DNA of 64,000 nt from Adiantum capillus-veneris (GCA_014529385.2 CM043945.1:147702741-147766740), one strand, 5' to 3'; positions 21,088-32,474 are shown, numbered from the stretch's first letter. The notes: generated by a model not told the origin, from the sequence alone. Translations and numbers: made by a program.

Positions 21088-21720
21088 GCTTGTTGAGAAG
21101 TGGAGAGCCTACACCAACACTCTTGGCTATGGATGCAAATTCAACCGAGAGCCATACTTCAATGCTTAAACTTGTCATCTTCATCTTCATTACTATGTTA
21201 TTATGCTATGCTAAGCAAAGAAGAGTGATGATAAGTAAGGAACTATTTATTTCTCCTATGGATGAATCTTCTTCGTCTTCCCTACCCTCATTCCCTGCTA
21301 GCTCTCTCCACCTTCGAAGGTGTTTGAGGCCTTGGGACTGAAGCTTGGGATAGTTAATGTTTTTTTTGCAAAGTTTATGTTATGCTTGTGATGCATGAAG
21401 CTTTCCATCTTCATTGCATCACCTAGGTCACAAGGAACACAAAGATTGTATTGTATCAAGTCTCTCTTGATGAAAGAATCTATAATACAAACGAATTTTT
21501 GGAGGGGGGATCGGCTCCAAGTAAATCCGGTCCTCAACTATTGTCATGTTCTATAATACTCTCTCTCTTGCAAAAGCACTGTTCATGCCAAGTTAATTAA
21601 GTACTATGTTTATGTTGCTACCATTAATTAAGTTCACCCTCTATGTTCTCAAAGTAATCTCACAAAAATGATCACTCTAATTCTCTTAATTCCGCTATTC
21701 TCAAAGTTCATAAGCCATTT
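21088..21720. other. Unassigned region
   Basis: Contains a short (CA)n at about 21020-21035 on its left border. Frames on both strands are short and unlike known proteins. Near 21355 there is a T8 run. I see no gene. Confidence 0.4.
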
Positions 21721-21853
21721 CCATTACATGAGTACTTCGAACTGTACTCAAGGGTTCCTTTTACTTACGGAAGGGAGAGCCTTCCGTTCCTTTAATGAGA
21801 GAGTGCAAATGATCACAAACAAAGTGAATGACACTGTGAATGAAGGTGGTAAG

Positions 21854-21891
<38 letters not shown>

Positions 21892-22320
21892 ATACAACAC
21901 CAGACGGTTGTCAAACCCTCCTCCTCCAAGGGCCCCCTTCTCTATGGCGAGAGAGGTCTACGCTATTGATTGCACAAATCTGGTACAATGGTCTAGATGG
22001 TGCTGGCACTAGGTTTCTTTTATAGAACTTAGCAAACTTGCCCTACCCAGTTACAAAGTCACTTATTAATAATAAGTGAAAAATGGATAAAATAGGGAAA
22101 ATGGATTCTGTGCAATGTAAAATGCTCATAATGGGTACTGACTGTCATGTTGATGATGATGCTGTGTGCAACCAGAGGATATGTAACTACTCTTAAGTGC
22201 CTGGACATGCACGGCCTACGCACAAGCTCACAAAGGTGCCAGAACACTTTCTAAGCTTACCTAAACCCTGGACCTGAAGTAGCTTGTCCACATGCACATA
22301 GGGTTAGATGTGCACTGACA
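21721..22320 (-). mobile_element. N-family LTR fragment
   Basis: The reverse complement matches the N element LTRs at 29784 and 34357: gtgctcaagggttcc, ctcccttccgt, the cell of ccctcctccaagggcccc, ttattaataagtga, the start region cacatagggttagat and the terminal TGACA at 22316-22320, which is the LTR start. The far end (LTR 3' terminus) is missing beyond about 21721. It carries its own (GA)n tract at 21857-21888. It abuts the protease of the next element, so it inserted there or was joined by deletion. Confidence 0.75.
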
Positions 22321-22504
22321 ACGGATAACTTCATCTCTACAAAGTTAGCCGAAGATCTCAATTTACAGCCCAACCGTTTTGGAGTTTCTATTCAAGCAGC
22401 ATCTGCTTTCAAAGGGCAAATTCCAGTCCTACTCCAATCATAGGGAAGTTGAATTTAAAGGTCGATAACTACAAAGATCAAGAGTCTTTCCTACTAGCTT
22501 CACT
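22321..22504 (+). pseudogene. E3 element: protease remnant
   Basis: Reads NFISTKLAEDLNLQPNRFGV, the part of a gypsy protease just after the active-site triplet, which is lost at the junction with the LTR fragment. A later piece (LASLEGCDVISEMPW) is the hydrophobic C-terminal protease motif in another frame. Not functional. Confidence 0.7.
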
Positions 22505-23505
22505 TGAAGGGTGTGATGTCATCTCGGAAATGCCTTGGCACTACAAGATGCATCCCATTCTTGACTATGTTCAAAAAACTTTATCCTTTGATCATAAAGG
22601 AAAGCAATATATTGTACTTGCGGATGCAGGTGATTGGCGTATCCCTATCGCCCAATCACATTGCAATCAAGAAAGTAATGAAAAAGTGTGTTTCAGCGTA
22701 CTTAATTTTTGCAAGAGAGAGAGATGTGTCTTCTTCACAACTTTCTCTTTCTTTAGAGCAAAACAGAATTAAGTTAGTAGAAAGTTTTGAAGATTGTTTT
22801 GCAGATGAACTTCTGAATGAACTCCCACCTTCTCGACCTGAGGATCATACATTTGATTTGATCCAAGGAAGTTCTCCTCCAAATCAGCCCCCTTATAGAG
22901 TCAATTTAACGAACGTTTGGAGAAGGGCTTAATAAGGCCTAGTACTTCTCCATATTGTTCACTTGTCTTGTTAGTAAAGAAAAAGGATGGCAAATTCCGT
23001 ATGTGCATAGTTATAGATCTTTAAACAAGATCACAATCAAGAATCGATTCCCAATCCCTCGGATTGATGACATTCTTGATAAGCTACAAGGAGCAAGTGT
23101 CTTTAGTCATATAGACTTGAAGAGCGGGTATCATCAAATCCACATAGCTCCTCAGGATGTGCATAATACTTCATTTAGAACAACCTTCGAGTTGTATGAA
23201 TTCTTAGTGATGCCTTTTGGACTCACTAATGCACCAGCCACATTCAATAGAATGATGGATAGAATCTTCCATTCATACAGAAGATTTACACGAGTCTTCT
23301 TCAATGACGTCTTAATCTTCTCAGAGACGAAAAAAGAACACTATAAGCATCTTGCATTAGTGTTTGAAGAATTACGCAAACACAAATTATTTGTGAATGC
23401 TAAGAAGAGTGAGTTCTTTCTAAAAGAAATTCACGCCTTGGGCCATATAATATCTCACAATCAAGTGAGAATGGACCCTGATAAGATTCAAGCGGTTGTA
23501 GAATA
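22505..23505 (+). pseudogene. E3 element: reverse transcriptase
   Basis: Chromovirus-type RT in at least two frames. The N-terminal part (ELPPSRPEDHTFDLIQGSSP, 22810-22870) is followed by a small deletion and shift near 22910. Then [20 protein letters not shown], the first catalytic Asp in [33 protein letters not shown], and RVFFNDVLIFSE. The last motif should carry two Asp; the first is Asn here (FFND), consistent with a G to A change. The frame ends at TAG 23504-23506, where related elements have Trp. Confidence 0.85.
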
Positions 23506-24050
23506 GCCTACACCAACTACAGTACATGACGTACGAAGTTTTCTCGGCCTCTGTTCCTATTATCAACAATTCATTCAAGCTTTTGCCACCATAGCGGGTT
23601 CTCTCCGTGATCTAACAAAGAAGCGGTTTCCCTTCTATTAGGGACCTGGACAAAAACAAGCTTTTGAAAAGCTTAAGTATCCACTCAGTCACGGACCTGT
23701 TCTCACCGTCCCTGATCTTCGCAAACCTTTCGAGGTGTATTGCGATGCATCTGGAGATTGTGTAGGAGCAGTTTTGAACCAAGAGAGACACGCCATAGCC
23801 TACGAAAGTCGGCACCTTAAAGATGCAGAGCTACATGCTTCCATTTATGAGAAAGAGCTATTGGCAGTAATTCATGCTCTCTCCATTTGGGAACATTATC
23901 AAGATAGACCATCAAAGTCTTCGCTACTTTCTCACACAGAGAAAGTTATCAGAAACGCAGATGAGATGGGCCAACTTTCTTTCAATGTTCCATTTTCAGA
24001 CTTTACACACTTCTGGAACAAAGAATGCGGTTGCAGATGCTCTCTCTAGG
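23506..24050 (+). pseudogene. E3 element: RT connection and RNase H
   Basis: Continues the RT frame after the stop: VRSFLGLCSYYQQFI, another stop TAG at about 23638 (again a Trp position), then KPFEVYCDASGDCVGAVLNQ with the RNase H Asp, HAIAYESRHL, and YEKELLAVIHAL with the catalytic Glu. After about 23890 the reading moves to another frame (HQSLRYFLTQRKLSETQMRW). Confidence 0.85.
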
Positions 24051-24959
24051 CGTCCAAAGATCAATGCAATGACAACTATTTATCATGAGAAACTAGAATC
24101 TCTCATTGAGATGTATCCTCAAGATCCAGACTTTGCGACAATCTGGGCAGATCTTCAAGCTGGTCATTCAAGGACACCTTATTCCATTAGGGATAGGGAT
24201 AATACACTATATCATCAACAAGCAATATGCATAGCTGAGCCCTTAAGACAGAAGGTGATGGATGAAGCACATAATTCTCCCTATGCTGGGCAACGGGGAA
24301 TTGTTGCTACCACTAGTGCTCTCGAAAGATATTTCTTTTGGCGAACACTCAAGGCGGACATTGAAAAATATATACACGAGTGTTTAGTATGCCAAAAAGT
24401 GAAATATGATCGTCATAAAGTTAATGGCAAGCTTCAGCCACTCTCTGTGCCTAACACGCCATGAGAAAGTGTTGCCATGGATTTTATCACGGATCTTCCT
24501 AGATCCAAGAATGCAAATGATGCAATCTGGACTATAGTAGACAGATTCAGTAAGCAAGTACATTTCCTTCCAGTTAAGAAGATGATCAAAGCTAATCACA
24601 TGGCTAGAATATTTCTAGCTCAGATTTTTAAACATCATGGATTGCCAAAGATTATTGTCAGCGATAGAGATCCTCCCATGGCTAGTTTATTTTGGCAAGC
24701 ATTATTCGAGAATTTGGGAACTAAGCTTGATTTTTCATCAGCTTATCATCCTCAAAAAGATGGTCAAAGCGAAATCGCTAATGCCACTGTTTTAGATCTT
24801 CTCAATTACTATGTTTCGGAAAGACAATCAGAATGGGAACAATACTTACCCTTAGTTGAGTTTGAGTATAATAATACCATACATTCTTCAACTGGTAAAG
24901 CTCCCTTCGAAATTATTTATAGGAAGGCACTCATACTTCCTATGATGATTACCAAATGA
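24051..24959 (+). pseudogene. E3 element: integrase
   Basis: Zinc module (HNSPYAGQRG ... CLVCQKVKYDRHK), stop TGA at 24462-24464 at a Trp position, then the core: VAMDFITDLPRSK (Asp), IVDRFSKQVHFLPVKK, IVSDRDPPMASLFW (Asp), YHPQKDGQSEIANATVLDLL (Glu) and EFEYNNTIHSSTGKAPFEI. All three catalytic residues are present; only the stop and the later frame change break it. Confidence 0.88.
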
Positions 24960-25419
24960 TGGTTACCAAAGAAAAAATCTTTGCCGCAGACAAATTTGTG
25001 CGCGATATTGATATCGCCTACAAGTAAGTAAAGCAAGCGATTCTTCGTACTCAAGAGCAACAGAAGAGAAAAGCAGACAAGCACAGAAGAAATCTCAATC
25101 TTGCGAATGGACAATACGTCCTACTTAAGTTTGAGAAAGCTAGATTGAAAAAGCAAGTCGGAAAAGGGAAGGTTGTAAAAGTTTCCCATAGATTTTACAG
25201 CCCTTTCAAGATAACAGATAAAGTCAATGAAGTGACTTTAGATTGGATTTGCCTTCCCATTGGCACATCCATAATGCTTTTCATGTAAGTCTCCTCCGAC
25301 CATATGTTGGTCCTCCTCCAGTGGCTCCAGTACTAGAAGATCCTCCAAAAGTCGAAGAGACTGAGGAAATCCTTCTACCAACGCAGCGACTAAAACAAGC
25401 GAGGTTTTAAAAGCGTGTT
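24960..25419 (+). pseudogene. E3 element: integrase C-terminus
   Basis: In shifted frames: QEQQKRKADKHRRNL, LANGQYVLLKFEKARLKKQ, FYSPFKITDKVNEVTLD (GPY/F-like module), then PPPVAPVLEDPPKVEETEEI, which matches the segment before the chromodomain in the G1 element (EQPEVEENKEILVPEQIL). The chromodomain itself is lost after about 25419. Confidence 0.75.
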
Positions 25420-26901
25420 GAGGTGGTCTACTTAAAAGGGAACTCTGCGAGCAAAAAAAAACACACTGGCAGTTAAGGACCGACAAGCAAGCAGGAGGGA
25501 GCCGCCGTCGAGCAAGGAAAACGAGGACAGGCACCCTCAGGCTTGGACTGGCGGCATTTATGGAGAGTTGGGAAATTGCAGAGCTGAAGAGACCGAGCGA
25601 GCGGCTGACAAGAGCGCTGTCAGAAAGGGGGGGGGGGGGGGGGGGGGGGGACCGAGAGCCTGGTAGGAGAACCGACGAGGTGTTGTCTATAGCGGAGGAG
25701 GAGCTGTAGCAGTTAGGAGTCGACAATTGCATTGGTTTTGGTAGATCTTGACATAGTGAGCAGAGTGCATTATGGCGTTGACCACAAGTTGAGACAAAGG
25801 CATTGTGGCGTTGACCACAAGTTGAGACAAAGGCCTCTATAGTCGTGCAAGGAGCAGGGCAAAGTTGGCAAGAGAAGACGCGCAGAGTGACCCCAAGGAG
25901 AAGAAGGAAGCACTGGCGGATTTCACTGAGGCAACAAAAGCACCGTGTGTGAGGAGATTTGGATATTTGACGAGCTACAGAGTAATGTTTCCAATTTTTT
26001 CTTAAAAAGTCAGCTTAAATAAATTCAGAAGGTGGTTCCCACGTTGGGTCTCACAACAGCAGAGAATTCTTTCAAGCATGTGAAGGTTTCTTTTTTCTAA
26101 AGAGATTGAGTGAGGGCAGCATAAAAAAAAGACGGAGTGTTGAAGTTCACAAAGTTATGTCAATGGAGAAGCAGATCTTTAGCAATTTTCAGAGGTTTAT
26201 TTGAGTTCAAAGAAGACCGAAGTAAGTGACGGCAAAGTTAGTGCTTGTGAAGGTGGATGGGAAGAGCAAGGGAAGGGAACTAAAGCGATTAAGGCTTCCG
26301 CTCAAGATCTCAGTAGATTTAAGAGCACAGTGTGCCATTGCATCGATCAGATCTTTGTATTTAGATTTTGAGGTCAATAAGTATATCAGTTTAAGGTTTC
26401 CATAGTGTCTTTATACCATATTCTCTTGTGTATTGCATCTTTCTCTCACCGTTTCCCACAACGAGCAGCCCGATGCTGACCCGCCGGCTCAACTCGTGAA
26501 CATAAAACCCCCCTCCCCCCCCCCCCCCCCCCCCCCCCCCCCCGACAATGTTCTCAGGTTATGTGCAGAAACTTACTGCAAGCATGTGTGTGTGCATTTT
26601 GCGTGTTTCTCCCTTGTTTTTATTGCAGGAATGATTATGCATAAAGGGACACGGTTAGCGGAAGGTAGACTCTCATTTATGAGAGATTCTTTGGAGTTTT
26701 GTGGAAGATAAGACTCTCGCTTACGAGAGCTTCCCAAAATCTCACAGCAGAGGGAAAATCTTCTCAGCAGTCAGAGAGTAGTTTTCTCACTCTCTCAATC
26801 AGAAGCAGAAAAGAAAGAATAGAGGACGGGCTTTTGCCCCATTCCTATGCTTGTAAAGATTCTCCCTTAGTAATAAAGATATTCTCTTTATGGGGGGGCC
26901 C
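25420..26901. other. Non-coding stretch with homopolymers and tandem repeat
   Basis: No recognisable protein. It holds a G24 run (25627-25650), a 33-bp tandem duplication (25768-25800 and 25801-25833, one mismatch seen) and a C29 run (26515-26543). Two small hairpins, ctctcatttatgagag and ctctcgcttacgagag, lie at about 26669-26740. The end (gcttgtaaagattctcccttagtaataaag) looks like an LTR R/U5 region. It may be the LTR and flank of the E3 element. Confidence 0.5.
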
Positions 26902-27437
26902 TGTAACAAACTTGGACACCCTAAGTCAAGATTCTACCGCGACACAACAGAGATTCACTTCAAAACAGTTCACAAAGATGACACGGCCCTTCGTAGTTCC
27001 ATGCCCAGAGGTATTGGCCCCAATGACAAGCGTCCCTTCGGTATATTAATCTGTGTTCAAAGTACAAGAGAGTAGGCACGTGCTCACTCTCAGACTCTGC
27101 ATCCAGATGCTCTGAGAAGTGAGGCCTAGCCCACTTATTTATAAGTACAAGGGATGCCCAAAAGCAGAGCCCCAAAATCTCTAACTCAAAAGCAATTGTC
27201 CCAAAAACAATTCTCTTGAAATCTTTTATCCAAAAACTGCCAATGCAATTTACGGAAATCTGTATGGAATGCCACGTCAGTACATCAGCGCAAAAAGCGG
27301 GTCTGTACAGCTGTTGTCCGTACAATGGCCACATGTCAGGCTGTCAGCGCAAATTGCGACGCGTTTTCTGGAACTGTCCGTACAATCAGTCTCTTGGCGC
27401 CATTCTGGGGTCCTTGCCACGTCATCAGTTTGTGACA
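26902..27437 (-). repeat. 3' LTR of G1
   Basis: 536 bp, in plus orientation TGTAACAAAC...TTTGTGACA. Homologous to 38905-39464 and to 546-1108. It differs from its mate by substitutions and by a gap of about 20 bp near 27040, where the mate has a T-rich insert. Confidence 0.9.
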
Positions 27438-28014
27438 TACCCCCCTCTTGAAAGAATTGTAATCGCCCTTGATTACGCCAGCAAAACAGACAGAGGCCAT
27501 AAATTGTCTTAGTAGACACTGATTGTTAGTACCGACGCACTAGGCACAACACATCTAACACATGTACCAACAATCGACAGTCACATCACATTACAAATCA
27601 CATTCAAATTCATTCCAAATCTCAAACCATGATTAATCGGCAACGTGTATAGTAATCGCATCTAGATCCAGTCGGAACCTCACAAATGCCGGATTAACTA
27701 ATCCATATTGCAATCATGTCTATAGAGATTTATGAGACGAAAATACTGCAGCCATTTCGTCTTTCAGATCCTGTACTCAAACAAGTCAAGTACGAATCAA
27801 TCAGTATCATTTTCATTTTCGGGAATTCCAGTCCATAAAGTCATACAGAAGAATACTGTCAGCCAGCAGTATCCCTGAAACCCAAAGGGACATCAGTGAC
27901 TCTATATCTAAAATCGAGGTTATCTGTTGACAAAGGAGCGGAGCAACTCCCCTCTTGTGCAAGCCCGTTGCACTAGATTCACCCATGCTGAAATTGGGGT
28001 TCTATCGGAGTAGA
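27438..28014 (-). other. G1 3' untranslated region with polypurine tract
   Basis: Directly inside the LTR on the minus strand lies CAAGAGGGGGGTA (27438-27450), the polypurine tract. The rest is non-coding and matches 1-545. Confidence 0.8.
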
Positions 28015-28233
28015 CTATTTTAAACCGAATGCTTCAAGGTAAAGTTCCACGATCTGAGGAGTATCTGCTAAGTCCTCCTCCTCCTCCATCCACTTCGCAT
28101 CCAATGCAGGATAGTTCTTGAATTTAACCAAGAACCGCCTAATCACTTTAATCTTTCTATCTTTATGCGCCAAAATCTGTTCTGGAACGAGTATCTCCTT
28201 GTTTTCCTCCACTTCGGGTTGCTCAAGCCTCAT
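28015..28233 (-). pseudogene. G1 chromodomain
   Basis: 72 codons: EQPEVEENKEILVPEQIL, then KIKVIRRFLVKFKNYPALDA, KWMEEEEDLADTPQIVELYL and the natural stop. This is the C-terminal integrase chromodomain that guides chromoviruses to heterochromatin marks in the nucleus. The aromatic-rich pattern is partly conserved (FLVKFKNYP, W in KWMEE). It overlaps the preceding piece by a shift near 28225. Confidence 0.8.
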
Positions 28234-28480
28234 CTAGCTCTCCACCATCGCGCACATCGCCTTTAAAAGGCTTCAAGAGACTCACATGGAAAGCATTGTG
28301 AATTCTCCAAGTATCGGGCAGCTTCAGTCTAAAGGAGACGTCATTTATCTTTCCTTTTATCTGGAAAGGTCCATAGTATCTCATGCTAAGCTTTGAAAAA
28401 AGCCGCTCCTTTCCCTTTTTCTTTCTTACGCGTGCCTTCTCAAAATGCAAGAGCACCCAATGGTCTTCCTTTAATTTCAA
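28223..28480 (-). pseudogene. G1 integrase C-terminal GPY/F module
   Basis: 85 codons: [40 protein letters not shown] and [23 protein letters not shown] is the GPY/F signature and [13 protein letters not shown] is the usual end of the module in chromoviruses. The frame is broken from the core and from the chromodomain. Confidence 0.85.
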
Positions 28481-29370
28481 ATCGTGATGGTGTCGATCTA
28501 CTGCCTTTTTGTGTCTTTTCCTAAGATTTTGCTAAAGCCTCCTGGACCTTGGCAAAAGCAATGTCCAAGTCCCTCACGTACTGGTCGGCTTCAAAAATCT
28601 TATCTTTCCTGCTTAGGAAGGGTGGAACCTTCGTAGCACCTTCAATAATCTCAAATGGCACCTTCCCCGTCGAAGAGTGGATCGTGTTATTGTAGGCAAA
28701 TTCCACCAAGGCCAAAAAAATTTCCCATTGAGTCTTATGATCAGAAATGTAAGACTTCAATAAATCCAATACGACTGAATTTGCAATCTCAGATAGCCCA
28801 TCTATCTGCGGGTGGAAAGATGACGAGAACTGCAACCGTGTGCCAATGTTCTCCCAAATCCTTCCATAACAAACTCGTGAATTGGGGATCTCTATCAGAG
28901 ACTATTGTCTCAGGCATGCCATGTAATCTGAATATCTAGGGAATGAACAGTCTCGCTAAACAATCCAGTGAAGAGAACAAGCTTGATTGTTCTCTTCACT
29001 GGAATGAAATGAGCTTGCTTGCTAAATATGTCAATAACAGTCCAGATACCATCGTGCCCACTCTATGTCTTCGGGAGATCAAAATGAAATCCATTGCAAT
29101 ACTTTCCCAGGGGCAGGTGGGAATGGGTAAAGGCTGTAACAATCCCTGTGCTTTATGCCTGTCAAACTTGACCTTCTGGCATCCCAAGCAACTACGTACA
29201 AAGTCGTCCACATCCTTCTCGTGTCTCGGCCAAAAGAAGTAACACTCCACACCTTTCAGGGTGGTATCAATGCCGCGGTGACCTGTAAACAGTGGACAAT
29301 GGCATTCGGTTAGAACCTTTTCCCTCAACGGCTGTGTAACACATAACATCGTTTTCTTCATCAAGTAGCC
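28481..29370 (-). pseudogene. G1 integrase zinc module and core
   Basis: N-terminal module TECHCPLFTGHRGIDTTLKG ... SCLGCQKVKFDRHKAQG (29100-29330), then SIAMDFILISRR with the first Asp. The region 28930-29010 is disturbed by a 38-bp snap-back palindrome (28965-29002) and a TAG. Downstream are the SDRD Asp (about 28895), [20 protein letters not shown] with the catalytic Glu (28780-28830) and EFAYNNTIHSSTGKVPFEI. Frames change near 29010 and 28850. Inactive. Confidence 0.85.
28965..29002. repeat. Perfect 16-bp-arm palindrome in integrase
   Basis: ccagtgaagagaacaa, a 6-nt spacer gcttga, then ttgttctcttcactgg. One arm is the normal integrase coding sequence for the HFIPVKR motif; the other is an inverted copy of it placed where unrelated codons should be. 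This looks like a local template-switch scar. Confidence 0.85.
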
Positions 29371-29783
29371 ATCCCGTATGGAATATCCCGCTACTACCTC
29401 CCCATTCTATATTCGTGTGAATACATCCGAATAATTGGGATATGTGGCGTACTGATCGACCATGTCCTCGAAGCTTCTATGATGAATCGTGGAAATATCC
29501 AAGACTTAAAGGCTTCCGAGACAAAGCATCTGCCACCGAGTTCTTCTGTCCCTGTACATGGAGAATCTGGAAGTGAAACTGTGACAAGATGTTAGTCCAC
29601 CGCTTCTGCTTTTCTGAAAGCTGCTTCTGTAACAAGTAGTAAAAATTCTGATGATCGGTGAAGACCGTAAAGTCGGCTCCGAGTAGGTCATGTCACCACT
29701 GAGTAAGAGCATGGATAACCGCCAAAAGCTCTTTCTCATAAATCTGTGCTGTCAATTCCGGCCTTGAAAACAATCGGCTCTCA
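29371..29783 (-). pseudogene. G1 RNase H, 3' half
   Basis: On the minus strand the RNase H continues from the other side of the nested element: SRPELTAQIYEKELLAVIHA with the catalytic Glu, then FTVFTDHQNFYYLLQ-like sequence, WTNILSQFHFQIL and SVADALSRKPL in changing frames. The target site duplication TCTCA is at 29779-29783. Confidence 0.8.
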
Positions 29784-31488
29784 TGTCACGTGCAAATCTA
29801 ACCCTATGTGTACGTGGACAAGCTACTTCATGACTAGGGTTCAGTTCAGTTAGCTTAGGAAGTGTTCTGGCACTTTTGTGAGTCTGTTCGCAAACCGTGC
29901 ATGTCCAAGCACTTAGAGTAGATGCATATCCTTTGGTTGCACACAGCATGATCATCATCATTACCAATAGAATCCATCAGGAGCATTTTACAGTGCACAG
30001 AACCTATTTTTCCTATTTTAGCCATTTTTCACTTCTTATTATTACGTGACTTTGTTGGGAAACTGGGTAGGGCAATTTGACTCACGCAATATATAAAAAA
30101 AGCTAGCGCTAGCACTTTCTGGGAAGAGGTAGGAGGGACCAAGTGTTCGATAGTGCACCTTCTCAGCAAGACCCCTCCCCGACAGGCAACCTAGCGTTTT
30201 CAGCCACCAAAGACAGCCTAGCATTTTTCATCAAGGACAACCCAGCGTTTTCATCAAATCAGCCTGGAACAAGGTGGTACCATACGTAATGTACGGTATG
30301 TATCTGTACGTGCTGTACGCCGTTTCGTATGGATAAATCTTTTATGTATGTAAAAATACGTACCTTTGTAAAAAACCAATAAATGAGAAAACATTTTTAA
30401 AAAATTTCTATTATTCATTAGAGATTAAGAAAATGTATATCATGCAAACTACTTGGGGACACATTACTACACATTATCGACTGGAGGTTCACTAGCCAAG
30501 TACCAAGTAACGATCGTGTAAAACATACATTAAACATTTGTATCTGGTGACAAAAGAACAATGAAAATTTTTTGAGCATTCATCAAGAAAGTACCTGCTA
30601 ACAATTAAACAATGAAAGTAGAGCATACCTAAATAAAAACACCCTGCTAAAATATGTGAAAATATCAAGACCCTGGTCGCTGCCATGAGGCCGCCCAAAA
30701 AAAAAAATCACCGTATAGTACGATCAGTCCGTGTACAGTACGGCTCAATACGGACGTGCCGTACAGTACGGATCAGCACGTACGGACTAATCCAACCTTG
30801 GCCTAGCGTTAGCACTTCACAGCAGATTATCTGGCATTTTTGCAGCAACAACCCTGGCGTTTTTGCAAGTTGCAGATCCACTAGCGTTTTGAAGATTCTC
30901 CGCGACAGTTCAGCCCACAGCATCAGCGTTTTGCATTTTCAGCAGTTAACCTCCGTACTGTAGCCCCCAAACCTCGCAGATCTCACCTTCCCACAGCAGA
31001 TCCTCGACGCACGGTCAGATCAGCAAGTGTTTGCAGATTCAGCCCACTATTCGCAAATTTCAGCATCTGCGTTTTCAGCGCATTGTTGTCACCGCCGTCG
31101 TCACTGACGTAGAGTCCGAATTCAGCAAATACAAGATTTGTAGATTTCAGCCATTAGCATTTTCAGATTTCAGCCCGTCTCGTCGTCGACATCGTCGGCA
31201 AGTCCATTGCATTGTAGAGATTTGTGCAATCAATAGTAGACAGCTCTCGCCATAGAGAGTGGGACCTTTGGAGGAGGGTTTGACAACATTCTGGTGTCGT
31301 ATTCTTCTCTCTCTATCTCTCAGTCTCAGCACCTTCATTCACGTGTTTACCACTTGTTTGTGATCATTTGCACTCTCTCACTAAAGGAACGGAAGGCTCT
31401 CCCTTCCGTGATTAAAAGGAACCCTTGAGCACAGTTCGGAGCATTCATCTTGAGCAAAGTTCAACATTCACATCGGTTGCACCTTACA
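29784..31488 (+). repeat. 5' LTR of N, carrying an insertion
   Basis: 1705 bp, longer than the 3' LTR because of a 0.54-kb insertion (30266-30801). It contains the GCGTTTTC-type microrepeats (30185-30265 and 30800-31080). A CT-rich tract (31307-31325) lies where relatives carry (CT)n. Confidence 0.9.
30266..30801. mobile_element. MITE-like insertion with GTAC-rich ends
   Basis: About 536 bp present in the 5' LTR of N but absent from the 3' LTR, so a later insertion. Ends: ggaacaaggtggtacca and, inverted from the right, ccaaggttggattagt, an imperfect inverted repeat. Both subterminal regions are packed with GTAC/CGTACG motifs in both orientations (30290-30345 and 30712-30790). The flanking repeat is short (GCCT or CCT). 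The middle is AT-rich and non-coding. Possibly hAT-like; class uncertain. Confidence 0.65.
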
Positions 31489-31502
31489 TTGGTATCAGAG
31501 CT
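31489..31502 (+). other. Primer-binding site of N
   Basis: TTGGTATCAGAGCT follows the LTR end directly. TGGTATCAGAGC is the standard plant initiator-Met tRNA primer complement. Confidence 0.9.
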
Positions 31503-31940
31503 TTGGCAGTGTTCTGTATCACTCAAGGAAAGAACCACAAAAAAATTTTGCTTGTTGCGATCGCACGTAACTCAAGTCCACTTGGGCGTGTCGATTCCTA
31601 ATCGTGTTTTTGAAGAGTGATAGGAAACCCAAGAAAGAAGAGCTTGTCCAGCCTCCCCTTGTTTCTCTTTTCACTCATTGAGAGCGGAACGTGCACTTAG
31701 CGGCCGGCCAATCGACGTGAGGTGGGAAAAAGCAATCTTGGTGTGAGCGCAAGGCCGCCAAGGGGTGCACCCGCGGGAAAGAGAAGAGCTCGGGTAAGAG
31801 AAGATCCTTCTCTAACACAGATTGCAAGTGAAAGAAGAACCTCAAGAACCTGAAGAGCCTCAAGAACCTCAAGAACCAAGAACCCAAGAACCACAAGAAC
31901 CCAAGTTCCTCGTGAACTTAAGAACCCAAGACTTGAGAGT

Positions 31941-32474
31941 ATGGTCCTCACTCGAAGCGGAATGGATACTTCGCATGGAGGTGATGAGCATGGAAGTGGT
32001 GAAGAAGAATTTTCCCCACCAAGAGGTTTTTCCGACCCTCCCCCCTCCCCATCTACGCCAAGGATTGCACCAAATCCTATGGAGGCTTTGGTCAAGACGA
32101 TGATGGACATGACGTTACAACAAGAAGCGCAACGCACTACCTTGAAGCGCGAGCACGAAGAAAGAAAGGCAATCTTGGATCGCGAGTGCGAAGAAAGAAA
32201 AGCAGAATTGGAGCGGGAGTGCGAAGGAAGAAAAGCAGAATTAGATCGCGAGCGCGAAGAAAGAAACGCAGAAAGAAAGGCCAACTTGGAGCGTGAGTGT
32301 GAGCAAGCACGCTTGGCGGCCGAAGAGAAAAGGGTAGCCTTGGAGCGTGAGCGTCAGCAAGCGAGATTGGCAGCTGACGAAAGAAAGGCAGCTATTGAGC
32401 TTGAGCGTGAGCAAGCATGTGAAGCCCAACGAGTAGCGACCCAAGACAAACGAGCGGTTAGAGTTAGAGCGTGA
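31941..32474 (+). CDS. N gag N-terminus with long charged helix
   Basis: 177 codons from ATG 31941. After a Pro/Ser-rich start (SPPRGFSDPPPSPSTPRIAP) residues about 60-165 form a continuous Glu/Arg/Lys helix with a repeated unit of about 10-11 residues: EERKAILDRECE, ERKAELERECEGRKAELD, RKANLERECEQARLAAEE, LERERQQARLAADERKA. It is predicted to be a long coiled coil or single charged helix that could drive Gag assembly. The frame runs out at 32474; Gag continues in other frames. Confidence 0.7.
   Translation: MVLTRSGMDTSHGGDEHGSGEEEFSPPRGFSDPPPSPSTPRIAPNPMEALVKTMMDMTLQQEAQRTTLKREHEERKAILDRECEERKAELERECEGRKAELDREREERNAERKANLERECEQARLAAEEKRVALERERQQARLAADERKAAIELEREQACEAQRVATQDKRAVRVRA

Noticed and set aside
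26433-27075. ORFs over the poly-C tract and G1 LTR
   Set aside because: Proline runs come from the homopolymer, and the rest lies in an LTR shared with other copies where the frames are not kept.
31941-32474. Host cytoskeletal or caldesmon-like coiled-coil gene
   Set aside because: It lies between the primer-binding site and the Gag core of element N in the expected position, so it is the Gag N-terminus.
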